Shown here piece after piece: positions 1 to 7,412 of a DNA stretch of 21,366 nt. The stretch is from IMG/VR virus record IMGVR_UViG_3300009409_000062, positions 1-21,366 of that record; one strand, written 5' to 3'. Position 1 is the stretch's first letter, and each line of letters starts with the position of its first letter. Origin of the DNA: a virus. Position numbers and translations under genes: made by a program. A model generated the notes under the pieces. That model saw only the letters and a program-made list of their open reading frames with translations. It did not search any database and had not been told where the DNA came from.

Positions 1-238
1 CCCCAAACTTCTCTTTTACTTGAGTAGCCTCAACATTGACTGTGGGAGGGTCTTGGTCTTTTCGTAAGTTATGCTTCAGGTGGTTCTGGATCTGATTGCA
101 TAGAGTGTCGAGGATGTTATACCACCCATCTCCGGTGTCGATTCCCCAGCACATGCAGGTTTGGGACATGGGGAGGTCTTTCTGTCGAAAGATACTGGGG
201 TAGTCTTCAAACAGCTTGTTTTGCAGTTCAGGCTTCAT
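1..238 (-). CDS. Conserved phage hypothetical protein (3' part off the left edge)
   Basis: This is the N-terminal 79 residues of a leftward gene whose end lies outside the window. It starts MKPELQNKLFEDYPSIF and contains a CMCWGIDTGDGWYNIL segment and, at the edge, QVKEKFG. I recognise this pattern (K-x-L-F-x-x-Y-P-x-I-F, CMCWG, GDGWY, QVKEKFG) as a small hypothetical protein common in many tailed phages; its function is unknown. The start could be the ATG at 238 or the in-frame ATG at 241. The AAGGA just upstream is better spaced for 238. It overlaps the stop of the preceding gene by 11 bp, which suggests translational coupling in the leftward operon. Confidence 0.75.
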   Translation of the reverse strand, partial: MKPELQNKLFEDYPSIFRQKDLPMSQTCMCWGIDTGDGWYNILDTLCNQIQNHLKHNLRKDQDPPTVNVEATQVKEKFG

Positions 239-518
239 CATCTTCCTTGGGTGTCCAATCCCAAGCGTAGGCTTTCTTTTCAGGAGCCCACTTGAAAGTT
301 CCGTTGTTAAAGAAATACTCGTTAATACCGTCACGCTCTATGTCCCGCTTTGCCATTTCGATCTCCTCAAGGGTTTGCAGGCTAGCTCGGCAGAACGTGT
401 TATATTCACCAGTCTTTCCGAGAGGGTATAACTCAACAAGCATGTTGATTTGTACGGTGTCGAAGGGGGGTTCATCAAGGGCAACCTTAATCAATCCGTA
501 CTTCCACCCCCTATTCAC
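228..518 (-). CDS. Hypothetical small phage protein, GTG start
   Basis: This 96-residue protein of the leftward operon was not recognised. It has several aromatic and acidic stretches, no evident signal peptide or membrane segment, and a strongly acidic end (PKEDDEA). The GTG at 518 is chosen because it overlaps the preceding stop (GTGAATAG) and has AAGG about 8 nt upstream. An internal in-frame ATG (the M of MLVELYPLGK) is a weaker alternative start that would remove about 25 residues. Overlaps on both sides place it in the same polycistronic unit as its neighbours. Confidence 0.6.
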   Translation of the reverse strand: MNRGWKYGLIKVALDEPPFDTVQINMLVELYPLGKTGEYNTFCRASLQTLEEIEMAKRDIERDGINEYFFNNGTFKWAPEKKAYAWDWTPKEDDEA

Positions 519-921
519 TAGGTTCTACCTTCGGATTCTTTGTTAGATTCGAGAGGGTGGACCCCTTGTGCTCACCCCAGTCCTCACAGATCTCCGTCTC
601 TCCCCACTCAATCTCGTCACCAATTTCCCAACCTAGTTGTTCCATTAGTTCATCCGGAAGCCTTATACAGAGTTCTCCCACACCACGATCTGGGTCAGCG
701 GCATCTAGGCGCTCAACCTTTACTTTCCACATCTGCTTACCGCCCCCATGAACTTTGTTTTCCATTATCGGCAATCTTACTTTTTTCTGGGGCGGCCTAA
801 GTGCTCTATCCCTTGCTCTTTGCCCAGCAGGGCAGTCGCATAAAATTCTTTGTACGCGCGCATCTTGGTACACCTGTCGGTAACCAAAGCCGTGGCATTT
901 GGCGCAGTCTGCTAGTCTCAT
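511..921 (-). CDS. Putative zinc-motif plus AbrB-like small protein
   Basis: This 136-residue frame has two recognisable parts. The N-terminus has CAKCHGFGY and then CDCPAG, a spacing that resembles DnaJ-type zinc motifs (CxxCxGxG). The C-terminal half (from MWKVKVERLD) contains LPDELMEQLGWEIGDEIEW, which resembles the swapped-hairpin AbrB/SpoVT-type pattern 'LP..l...lGw..GD.ieW' seen in small phage proteins. The ATG at 921 lacks a clear ribosome site and follows a weak hairpin (GGAGAC/GTCTCC, 949-954 with 922-927). The internal ATG of MWKV is preceded by GGGGGCGG about 7 nt away. The frame may therefore encode two products, or only the C-terminal half may be a gene. The function of either part is inferred only from pattern. 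Confidence 0.55.
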   Translation of the reverse strand: MRLADCAKCHGFGYRQVYQDARVQRILCDCPAGQRARDRALRPPQKKVRLPIMENKVHGGGKQMWKVKVERLDAADPDRGVGELCIRLPDELMEQLGWEIGDEIEWGETEICEDWGEHKGSTLSNLTKNPKVEPSE

Positions 922-958
922 GGAGACTACTCTATCTCAGGGAACAGTGTCTCCGTAG

Positions 959-1243
959 TTATAATCCGGCCGCGTGCTCAGTGTCGCCCGACGTTACGCC
1001 CTGCCCACAGTGGGGACAAAACGGGGCCGCCGGAAGATCCGGCTCACCCGCCTCTTTCCATCGATTCACTGCGTAGGCGAAGTTACTATGGGTATTGTCC
1101 CATTTGGTTTGTGACGCCCAATACAAAAGGGCGCGGGTTTCTTGCGCTATCCCCGTCGACCGCAAGAGATCTTCCAAAGCGCACACACGCTGTTGAAGCG
1201 CTAAGGCCTGCGCACAGTTACATGGTCCGTTGTCACTCATCAT
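959..1243 (-). CDS. Hypothetical small Cys-rich protein
   Basis: This protein of about 94 residues starts MMSDNGPCNCAQ and carries a CPHCGQG zinc-ribbon-like knuckle near residue 77. Together with the N-terminal CNC this could make a four-Cys site, but that is inference. A leucine-rich stretch (LALQQRVCALEDLLRS) could form a short helix or coiled coil. Two adjacent ATGs (1243 and 1240) could each serve as start. GGAG lies 5 and 8 nt upstream of them, within the tail of the preceding gene, whose TAA directly abuts the first ATG. No function is recognised. It is part of the leftward replication operon, downstream of DNA polymerase. Confidence 0.6.
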   Translation of the reverse strand: MMSDNGPCNCAQALALQQRVCALEDLLRSTGIAQETRALLYWASQTKWDNTHSNFAYAVNRWKEAGEPDLPAAPFCPHCGQGVTSGDTEHAAGL

Positions 1244-1255
1244 TTACACTCCAGC
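1238..1255. repeat. 18-bp direct repeat, copy A (17/18 match to copy B)
   Basis: The sequence catcatttacactccagc here matches catcacttacactccagc at 1547-1564 with a single difference. The copies are 309 bp apart, so each spans a gene junction (stop, ribosome site and start of the next gene). The small gene at 1244-1549 sits exactly between them. Confidence 0.85.
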
Positions 1256-1549
1256 ATTGAAGCCCTCACATGCAAGACACGTTGCGACGCTGTGCCCTAG
1301 GCTCAGTGACATGCGGGGCATCTCGCATTGGCAGCGGGCATCTTCAGACAGTTCCCACCCAAAATGGGTGTATCCGTATTCATCGGATAGCCAGTCGGTA
1401 ATGACTTGGAATCCTTCTTCTTTGTACTCCTCAACTAGTTGTTTTGGGATCGTTACGGTGTGAGGGCAGCCCGACTCTTTAAGAGCCTCTGCATAGTCTA
1501 CGTCCTCTAACTCGGTGTCACCGAAATCCCAGTCTACTTTTATCTCCAT
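1244..1549 (-). CDS. Small phage protein with EYGY motif and C-terminal Cys pairs
   Basis: This 101-residue protein begins MEIKVDWDFGDTELE and contains TIPKQLVEEYK and VITDWLSDEYGYTHFGWEL. That combination (KVxWDF near the start, DWLSDEYG later) matches a short conserved phage hypothetical family I recognise by pattern only. It then continues with a Cys-rich tail (CQCEMP ... CLACEGF) that may bind zinc. The ATG at 1549 overlaps the DNA polymerase stop (TGATG), with GGAG 8 nt upstream. An in-frame GTG at 1552 is less likely. The gene is bracketed exactly by 18-bp near-identical direct repeats, as described in the repeat entries. Confidence 0.7.
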   Translation of the reverse strand: MEIKVDWDFGDTELEDVDYAEALKESGCPHTVTIPKQLVEEYKEEGFQVITDWLSDEYGYTHFGWELSEDARCQCEMPRMSLSLGHSVATCLACEGFNAGV

Positions 1550-1564
1550 CACTTACACTCCAGC
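1547..1564. repeat. 18-bp direct repeat, copy B
   Basis: This is the second copy of the junction repeat, covering the last codons of DNA polymerase, its TGA and the start of the next gene. On the coding strand it reads GCTGGAGTGTAAGTGATG. The same bases are read in a different frame at copy A, so shared protein sequence does not explain the match. Confidence 0.85.
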
Positions 1565-3444
1565 CAGTTGTCCCCATACTTTCCTGACGTCTCCAATGGG
1601 ACCGCCAAGTCAAAGTCAAAGGGATGCGCCATCAGGTCTCTGATGCGCTCGTTAAATTCTTTATCTTCTACGAACTCTTCAGGCACTTCGAACACGATCT
1701 CATCGTGAACCTGAACGACCATCTTGGCACCGGAAGCAGTGATCAATGGGTCTTCCCATATCTTGATCATGGCCATCTTTGTGATGTCTGCCGCTGTACC
1801 CTGAATTGGTGAGTTCTTAACCTTGCGCTCTGCTTGTGAGACATCGGAGGAGAAGTTTGAGCTGAGCCCAGGAACACTCCTGCGTCGGCCCAGCACTGTT
1901 GTGCAGTAGCCGTCCTCTTTTGCCTTGGCAATAGCGCGCTTGAAATACTTGGTTACCTTCGGGAATGCGGAGAAGTACTGCTTGATGAGCACCTTGGCTT
2001 CGTCAATCGAGCACCCAAGGGTACCCGCCAACTTGCCAGAGCCCTGCCCGTACATGAGGCCAAAGTTGATAGCCTTCGCGCTCTTTCTATGTTTCAGAAG
2101 AGTTATGTCGGTCGTGCTGAGCTGCTCTCCAGCATCATCGCGCGCGCGAGCATCCATGATGTCTTCATAGGACACCTTGAACATCTTGCCGGCGGTGCTG
2201 CTGTGAACATCCAGGCCGTCATTGATCGCTCCACAAAGGGTTGGGTCCTTCGAGAAGTGGGCCAATATCCGCATCTCTAGCTGCGCATAGTCTGCCGCGA
2301 ACAGGCGCATTGCCTTCCCAGGAACGTACGCGCTCCTGATGTATGGCGGCTGATTCTGCAGGTTGGGCGCAGACGAGCTTAGTCTTCCTGTCCTCGCGCC
2401 GGTCTGGTTGAACGACGCGTGGATGCGCTTGTCTACGTGGATCTTGTCCAGCAGGTTGGTGATGTAGGTCCCAAGCTTCTTGTCCAGATCTCGGTACTCA
2501 AGAAGCTTTTCTGCGAACTCACATCCACCCTTGGCCCATCTGTCCAGGGTTGTCTTGTTTAGCTGCGGGTTCCCCTTATCAGTGAGTGATAACGGGGAGC
2601 GGCCCAACACGCCAAAGAAGAACGCCCCCATCTGGGCATTGCTGCTGAGGTTAACGTCAAGACGTTGCATAGCGCGGCCAAACCAGCGTTGAATCGCCAG
2701 CAGCTTGGCCTCGATCTCCGGCGCTTGCCGGAGTAGCTCGCCCTGATCGATACAGATCCCACGCCTCTCCATCTCCCAGAGCACCTTCGTAAACGGAAGC
2801 TCTGTCTCCAGGTAGTAGTCCCAGAGCGTTTTGCCCTCCCAGGCACCGGCCTTTATCTCGTTTGAGATCAGGCGCTGCCTGAGAACTATGAATAGCTTGA
2901 ACGTTGCATAAGCGTCCAGGCTCGCGTAGTTGGCTACAATGTCTTGATTCTCCGGATCCAGCAGAATGTCGTGAAGCTTCCGCTTACGCATCTGCGCGCC
3001 GAAGACGCTCTTGAACGGAATCATATCGACACCGACGTACTCCTTCGACAGCGATTTCAGATCGTGCGGCGCCATATCGTCTACGAGCGCGTGCATAACC
3101 ATCGTGTCGTAGACACGGTAGTGGTCTCGATTGCAGTGCCGATTCATATCGATTCCGCAGTTGAGAAGCATCCACTGGTCGAAGTTGGCGTTGTGCATCA
3201 CCAGCTTCAGTTCAGGGTTTTCCAGCAGGTCCTTAAAGTACGGGAACGCCTCTGGACGAACGCAATAGCGCTCTTTGCCGTCGCTGATAGCCAGGATTAC
3301 GGCCAGGTCTTTTGTTCGTGATAGGCCGGTTGTCTCTGTGTCAACGGCCAGGACTTTCTTGTCACCCAGGGCAGCTACCGCGGCGACCGCCTCATCTGGC
3401 GTCGTCACAACGATTGGCTCGGGCAAGACAGAGAACATGCTCAT
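1549..3444 (-). CDS. polA: Family A DNA polymerase with 3'-5' exonuclease
   Basis: This 631-residue replicative DNA polymerase is of the Pol I type, without a 5' nuclease domain. The proofreading domain is intact: VDTETTG (D35, E37), HNANFD (D89) and YASLD (Y173, D177). The polymerase domain has motif A DYAQLEMR (D385), motif B KSAKAINFGLMYG and motif C VHDE (D581), so both metal-binding aspartates are present. The residue equivalent to E. coli F762 is Phe (F461), the state associated in environmental surveys with lytic phages. The ATG at 3444 was chosen because GGAGG lies 5 nt upstream; a TTG 12 nt further upstream would overlap that site. The gene lies downstream of primase, helicase and a putative SSB in one leftward operon, separated from the SSB by a 111-nt gap holding a strong hairpin. 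Confidence 0.97.
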   Translation of the reverse strand: MSMFSVLPEPIVVTTPDEAVAAVAALGDKKVLAVDTETTGLSRTKDLAVILAISDGKERYCVRPEAFPYFKDLLENPELKLVMHNANFDQWMLLNCGIDMNRHCNRDHYRVYDTMVMHALVDDMAPHDLKSLSKEYVGVDMIPFKSVFGAQMRKRKLHDILLDPENQDIVANYASLDAYATFKLFIVLRQRLISNEIKAGAWEGKTLWDYYLETELPFTKVLWEMERRGICIDQGELLRQAPEIEAKLLAIQRWFGRAMQRLDVNLSSNAQMGAFFFGVLGRSPLSLTDKGNPQLNKTTLDRWAKGGCEFAEKLLEYRDLDKKLGTYITNLLDKIHVDKRIHASFNQTGARTGRLSSSAPNLQNQPPYIRSAYVPGKAMRLFAADYAQLEMRILAHFSKDPTLCGAINDGLDVHSSTAGKMFKVSYEDIMDARARDDAGEQLSTTDITLLKHRKSAKAINFGLMYGQGSGKLAGTLGCSIDEAKVLIKQYFSAFPKVTKYFKRAIAKAKEDGYCTTVLGRRRSVPGLSSNFSSDVSQAERKVKNSPIQGTAADITKMAMIKIWEDPLITASGAKMVVQVHDEIVFEVPEEFVEDKEFNERIRDLMAHPFDFDLAVPLETSGKYGDNWLECK

Positions 3445-3464
3445 CAGATCCTCCAATGTAAACA

Positions 3465-3507
3465 GGACGCAGTCGGCGAACTCTTTGAAAAGCCACCGAC
3501 TGCGTCC
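3465..3507 (-). promoter_or_regulatory. 12-bp perfect inverted repeat upstream of DNA polymerase
   Basis: The arms GGACGCAGTCGG (3465-3476) and CCGACTGCGTCC (3496-3507) are perfect complements around a 19-nt loop. They lie in the only sizeable gap of the replication operon, between the SSB-like stop (3556) and the polymerase start (3444). The transcript has no U-run after the stem, so a classical intrinsic terminator is unlikely. An RNA structure or protein operator controlling polymerase expression is more plausible. Just upstream in the transcript lie near-repeats CTAAGCGCC and CTAAGGCGCC (3547-3555 and 3525-3534 on the plus strand). Confidence 0.75.
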
Positions 3508-3555
3508 CTCAGAGGCGCCCCCGTCTAAGGCGCCATCCGTTATTGCCTAAGCGCC

Positions 3556-4743
3556 CTAGAAGGGTACTTTGTCATCACTTAGCCCCTTTGTATCGCTCTC
3601 TGTCCCATAAGGCACAGAGTGCGTATCGGGCTCACTCGGATCGTCCTGGAAGTGCCGCTCCAGGATTGTCTGCGCGCTAGCATCGAACACGTTGGGGCGG
3701 GCCAGGGTTCTGGCTTGCTCTTCCAGGTCCATGTAAGAGAAGAACTCCTTGAAGGCCATTGGTCGCGCCATCCAGTCCTTGATGCGCTCGTCGTCATTGT
3801 CGCTCGGGACAAAGTCCACGATGTCGATAAGGGTCCCCTTACTAGCAGGGCCTCCCCGTACGACCAGATCGCATTCTGAAGGATCGATCATCGTCGGATT
3901 GTCACAGCCAGCCACATACGATGTAGCGCTACCATACCCGCGCTTGCTAACGCACTCAGTCACCTGTGTTGCCTTTCCTTGGTGATCGCACGCCTGACAC
4001 GCGACCTGCTCATTTCGGAGTTGTCGCTCAAGGTCTGGCCGGATTGGGTTGGTCTTGTGGTTGGCGATCTCCTCGCCACATTCCCCGCAATTATAGGCGT
4101 AGACCGAGATGGCCCCTTCCTTGCAGTTCCCACACCGCTCAGAGACAGCAGAGAGCTGCTCCATGAAGTGCTCGTACTGGTCCCCATCTCTAAGGCTCAG
4201 GTGAAGCTGTCGACCAAAGACCTTCTCATGCCCGGCGTCAGCAAGCTCAGCAGGATCGAGGCTACGCCCGAACTGGTCAGTTCCGTAGGAGCGCTTGTAC
4301 TCGTAGTACGTTCCGCCGTTCTTGCTTGTCTTGGGAACCTTGTAGAAGTCCTCAAGGACAAGAACCGTCACAACGTACGTCTTACGTGCAAACAGCATCC
4401 TGTTCTGATCTTCGTAGGCGTAGAAATACAGAAGGTCTGGCACCTCCAGAATACCGTTATGTGAATTGGAGAGGATGAACCTCTTCCGGTCACCGACAGT
4501 CAGCCACTGGCCAAAGTAGGTGTGCCACAACTGACCGCTCTCTTGAGGGATGAGGCGAATCCTCGTGGGAGCCTCGTCAGCCTTGAAGTAGCGAAGCCGC
4601 ATTGCCCATGAAGGTATGCGGGTCTCGGGCCGTTCAGTGAAGTTTCGCTTCGCCCTGTTTGGAAATACTTGCTGCCGCCGTGCTTTTTGGTTTTTGTAAA
4701 ACTCGTGGAAATCCACTTTTTGGTTGTCATCTGACACGTTCAT
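3556..4743 (-). CDS. Putative single-stranded DNA-binding protein with zinc motifs
   Basis: This protein of about 395 residues lies between primase and DNA polymerase. Its C-terminus, GLSDDKVPF, closely resembles the acidic tail of bacterial SSB proteins (DDDIPF), which docks partner enzymes, and the preceding region is acidic. The middle has CGNCKEG ... CGECGEE and CQACDHQG ... C, suggesting one or two zinc sites, as in T4 gp32-type proteins. The N-terminal half (RIRLIPQE, WHTYFGQW, VPDLLYFYAYEDQN, YKVPKTSKNGGTYYEYKRSYG) is typical of a conserved phage family that I cannot name more precisely. The ATG at 4743 is only 2 nt from GGAG. The GTG two codons later (4737, giving MSDDNQ) has better spacing of 8 nt and may be the true start. 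It overlaps the primase end by 17 bp. Confidence 0.65.
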   Translation of the reverse strand: MNVSDDNQKVDFHEFYKNQKARRQQVFPNRAKRNFTERPETRIPSWAMRLRYFKADEAPTRIRLIPQESGQLWHTYFGQWLTVGDRKRFILSNSHNGILEVPDLLYFYAYEDQNRMLFARKTYVVTVLVLEDFYKVPKTSKNGGTYYEYKRSYGTDQFGRSLDPAELADAGHEKVFGRQLHLSLRDGDQYEHFMEQLSAVSERCGNCKEGAISVYAYNCGECGEEIANHKTNPIRPDLERQLRNEQVACQACDHQGKATQVTECVSKRGYGSATSYVAGCDNPTMIDPSECDLVVRGGPASKGTLIDIVDFVPSDNDDERIKDWMARPMAFKEFFSYMDLEEQARTLARPNVFDASAQTILERHFQDDPSEPDTHSVPYGTESDTKGLSDDKVPF

Positions 4744-5713
4744 TTCTCCAACTGAATGGGTTAATTGCTGTTTCTATCGCATGCCTGACAGCGCCCGCAG
4801 GCAGATCGTCAGGCGATATTGGCTCGGCCGTTCTATAATTAGCCACTCGAACATCAATGCCGCATAGTCGATTAATAATCTTGTCCATGGCCTTAATGCC
4901 AGGCTCGTCGTTATCCAAAAATAGTACGACCCGGCTGGTTATTCGGGTCAATAAGAACTGCTGCTCTCTGGTCATGGATGAACCGATAAGCCCAACCACA
5001 GTCGGATAACCACTCTGCACAACCCACATAACCTGCTTGAACCCTTCGCAAACAATCACCGGCATGTCCGATTGGCCGGACATACAGTCTGCATAGAACT
5101 TATCTAGCCCCCAGAGCACCCGACCCTTCTTGAAAGAATAGTCGGACGATACCTCCAGAAGCTCGGACAAATATATCTTGTACCTGGGATAGTCGTCAAC
5201 CACGGTTCTACCAGAGATACCAACCAGTTGCCCCATATGGGTTCGTATAGGGAACGTGATCCTTTTCCTGGCCCTGTCAAAGCCAATATCGTACTTTTTC
5301 AGTACCGGCAGACCGAATCCGGCGTCGAGAAGTGCTTTTGGCGCGTAGTCGAACATGCCGAGAATATGGTCTGGCAACGGCGACAGCCCGCTTGACAGGT
5401 CTACGGGGATATCGCTCCTCTCTCCCGGCTTAGGGACAGCTGGGGCCAGTTGTCGCGCTTTCATCGCCAGGGACTTATCGTTGGTCAGAAGGCCAACCAG
5501 CTTGAGCAAGGACCACCCTTCCTGGCACGTATGGCAATAGCTCGATCCGAACTTTGCCTGGCTTGCGCCTATGTACACATAGAAGGATGGTTTTTGCTCG
5601 TTGCCGCTTTTATGGAACGGACAAAATGCCGCGATATTATCGCTGTTGGTCGAATACACCTGCTCTGGAAAGCGAATATGCGGACCTAGTAAATCGATGA
5701 TTTCCTGTGACAC
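4727..5713 (-). CDS. DnaG-type DNA primase
   Basis: This 328-residue primase makes RNA primers for replication. The N-terminal zinc-binding domain has C31-x2-H34 (CPFHKSGNEQKPSF) and C60-x2-C63 (CHTCQEGW), the CHC2 arrangement of DnaG. The TOPRIM catalytic core shows VIVCEGF (E223) and LFLDNDEPG (D267, D269), with a GLIGSSMT segment between them. It has no helicase-binding extension of DnaG length and no fused helicase; the helicase is the adjacent upstream gene. It begins with GTG at 5713, with AGAGGA about 8 nt upstream, only 2 nt after the helicase stop. Its end overlaps the SSB-like gene. Confidence 0.93.
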   Translation of the reverse strand: MSQEIIDLLGPHIRFPEQVYSTNSDNIAAFCPFHKSGNEQKPSFYVYIGASQAKFGSSYCHTCQEGWSLLKLVGLLTNDKSLAMKARQLAPAVPKPGERSDIPVDLSSGLSPLPDHILGMFDYAPKALLDAGFGLPVLKKYDIGFDRARKRITFPIRTHMGQLVGISGRTVVDDYPRYKIYLSELLEVSSDYSFKKGRVLWGLDKFYADCMSGQSDMPVIVCEGFKQVMWVVQSGYPTVVGLIGSSMTREQQFLLTRITSRVVLFLDNDEPGIKAMDKIINRLCGIDVRVANYRTAEPISPDDLPAGAVRHAIETAINPFSWRNERVR

Positions 5714-5715
5714 AC

Positions 5716-7122
5716 TTATTCCTCTTCCAGGTCGCTACCGATCTCATCCAGTGCCGCTGTCGCCCCCTGCCTGTATTCACTCATAAGAGATGTTGAGTTC
5801 TCTATGATGGGTACGGGCGGGGGTTGGTCCTGGCTGGGATGCTCTTCAGAGTCGTTCCCCACTGCATGTAATTGATCGTGGGCGAAGTCGAAGTTTTCAG
5901 CCGCGATGGCATGAATCGTAAACCCAGGGTCTGTGGTCTCCCTTGCTGCGGGTAAATGGACACTTATCTCTTGTCTCTTCGGGTTATAGACAAGCCGAAT
6001 GCCAACATCGCAATCCATGACAGCGCCTGTGTTCATGGACAGGGACGCGGTGCCCCTGCTTTTACTGTACTTCAGTGCTGCGCGCTCGTTCTCCTGGAGG
6101 ATCGCCAGCATTGGGATCTTGGTTGTCTTGCATATCTGCTTTAGCCGTCGGTTCACCACAGAGAGCTGCCGCCAGTCCAGCGCGTTAGCGCCAGCGCCGG
6201 GAAGCTCCAGCATGTATGACGAGTCAAGCAGCACGAAGTGGGGCTTGTACGTTTCGATCTTCTTGCGGATCTCGTCTGGTCCGCCAGGTGACCCATCAGC
6301 GCGGTCAGCCGTTGTGAAGATCAGGTCCCCACCGCCCTCTTTCACTTGCTCGATCCCATCCAGGAAGTTTGTAATCTCTTGTGCAGAGAGTGTTCCCTCC
6401 TTGAGCTTGGTGTAGTTGGTCCTGGAGAGGATACAGCCGACCCTGCGGCGCATTGATTTCCACAGCATCTCCTTGGAATAGACAAGGACACGCCGGCCTG
6501 TTTGCAGTAAATAGGCCGCTATTACGAGCCCAAACCACGTCTTCATGGACTTCGGCAAAGCCCACACCATTATGAAGTCACCTTCTTGTATTCCGCCTGT
6601 CGCCTTGTTCATGCGTGCCCAGGGCCAAGGCATCCCCGTCACTCCATCGGAGCTATCGATTCTTCGGATATCTTCCAGGGTCTCGTCTAGCGCGACCTCG
6701 CTGAAACTTATGTCTGTCTCAGAGAAGAGCTGCTCTTGCAGCTGTGCAAGCGCGGACGCCAGATCGGCAACAGCCGCCGCAGGGTCGGTTGTTACCGCCT
6801 GAAGATAGTCATTGACAGACTGTTCAGATTTCCGCCGCAGGTAGCCGGCGTTTACCTTGCCGCACAGGTCTTTGAAGTTCTCGATTGGCTCCGGTAGGTC
6901 GAGGTACGGGAACTGCTCTTGTAGGGATTCCTCACTCGGGACATGCCCGAAGTTGTGGGGCCTCCGATAGTGGGCGTCGATCGTTGACCAGAGCTGCTTG
7001 GACTCCATCCCCCCAAAGCAGGTGAAACGGATACCTTGCGCCTGAGCACTCTCGAAGAGATCGCTCGGATCGTTGCCTCGCACAATAGCGGCAAGCAACT
7101 GTAGCTCCCAGTTTGCTGCCAT
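5716..7122 (-). CDS. DnaB-like replicative helicase with variant P-loop
   Basis: This 468-residue RecA-fold ATPase of the DnaB/SF4 type unwinds DNA ahead of the polymerase and works with the adjacent primase. The N-terminal ~150 residues are helical, as in DnaB. The core begins with a GMPWPWARMNKATGGIQEGDFIMVWA stretch typical of the region before DnaB Walker A. The P-loop itself reads ALPKSMKT (188-195) rather than GxxxxGKT, keeping the Lys and Thr but not the two glycines. Walker B is FVLLDSSYML. ILQEN and the RGTASLSMNTGAVMDCDVGIRL region match the later DnaB motifs. The C-terminal tail is acidic and Pro-rich (DLEEE end). The ATG at 7122 overlaps the preceding stop (TAATG), with AAGGA 7 nt upstream. 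Confidence 0.92.
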   Translation of the reverse strand: MAANWELQLLAAIVRGNDPSDLFESAQAQGIRFTCFGGMESKQLWSTIDAHYRRPHNFGHVPSEESLQEQFPYLDLPEPIENFKDLCGKVNAGYLRRKSEQSVNDYLQAVTTDPAAAVADLASALAQLQEQLFSETDISFSEVALDETLEDIRRIDSSDGVTGMPWPWARMNKATGGIQEGDFIMVWALPKSMKTWFGLVIAAYLLQTGRRVLVYSKEMLWKSMRRRVGCILSRTNYTKLKEGTLSAQEITNFLDGIEQVKEGGGDLIFTTADRADGSPGGPDEIRKKIETYKPHFVLLDSSYMLELPGAGANALDWRQLSVVNRRLKQICKTTKIPMLAILQENERAALKYSKSRGTASLSMNTGAVMDCDVGIRLVYNPKRQEISVHLPAARETTDPGFTIHAIAAENFDFAHDQLHAVGNDSEEHPSQDQPPPVPIIENSTSLMSEYRQGATAALDEIGSDLEEE

Positions 7123-7412
7123 TACACGTCCTTATTCAGTATTCCTTGTGGGGGGCCTTCGGCCAAAAACTCTTCCTTTGCAGAACCTGCCAGAGAAGCC
7201 ACGTGCTCTTCGATAGCCTCAATAAGCTGCTCGCTCAAAGTAGCTATTCTCTCCGAGCCCTCCTGGACCGACTCTACTCGAACATTGCCAAAAGGCTGGC
7301 CATTCATGGAGAAGCCAACGTCGGCAGCCACGGCAGGGCCACCGACGCCAGCATAGACTTCGACCTTCAGTGCAGAGACACCATTGATCCCACAATCACT
7401 CAGAGCTTTCAT
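7122..7412 (-). CDS. Hypothetical protein, 96 aa
   Basis: I do not recognise this protein. It begins MKALSDCGINGVSALKVEVYAG. A beta-like first half (VGGPAVAADVGFSMNGQPFGNVRV) is followed by an amphipathic helical half (SERIATLSEQLIEAIEEHVASLAG). A hydrophobic strand followed by helix layout like this also occurs in the gene just upstream (7396-7875), which may hint at a shared fold, but the similarity is weak. The ATG at 7412 is preferred over a longer reading because GGAG lies 7 nt upstream and the overlap with the previous gene is then only 17 bp. It feeds directly into the helicase gene. Confidence 0.65.
   Translation of the reverse strand: MKALSDCGINGVSALKVEVYAGVGGPAVAADVGFSMNGQPFGNVRVESVQEGSERIATLSEQLIEAIEEHVASLAGSAKEEFLAEGPPQGILNKDV

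Noticed and set aside
425-431. GGTATAA on the plus strand as a further copy of the promoter element
   Set aside because: It lies inside a coding sequence, lacks the ATTTTC half of the element and precedes no gene start.
2944-3321. Plus-strand frame opposite the DNA polymerase exonuclease domain
   Set aside because: It is antisense to a confirmed exonuclease domain and shows no motif or ribosome site.
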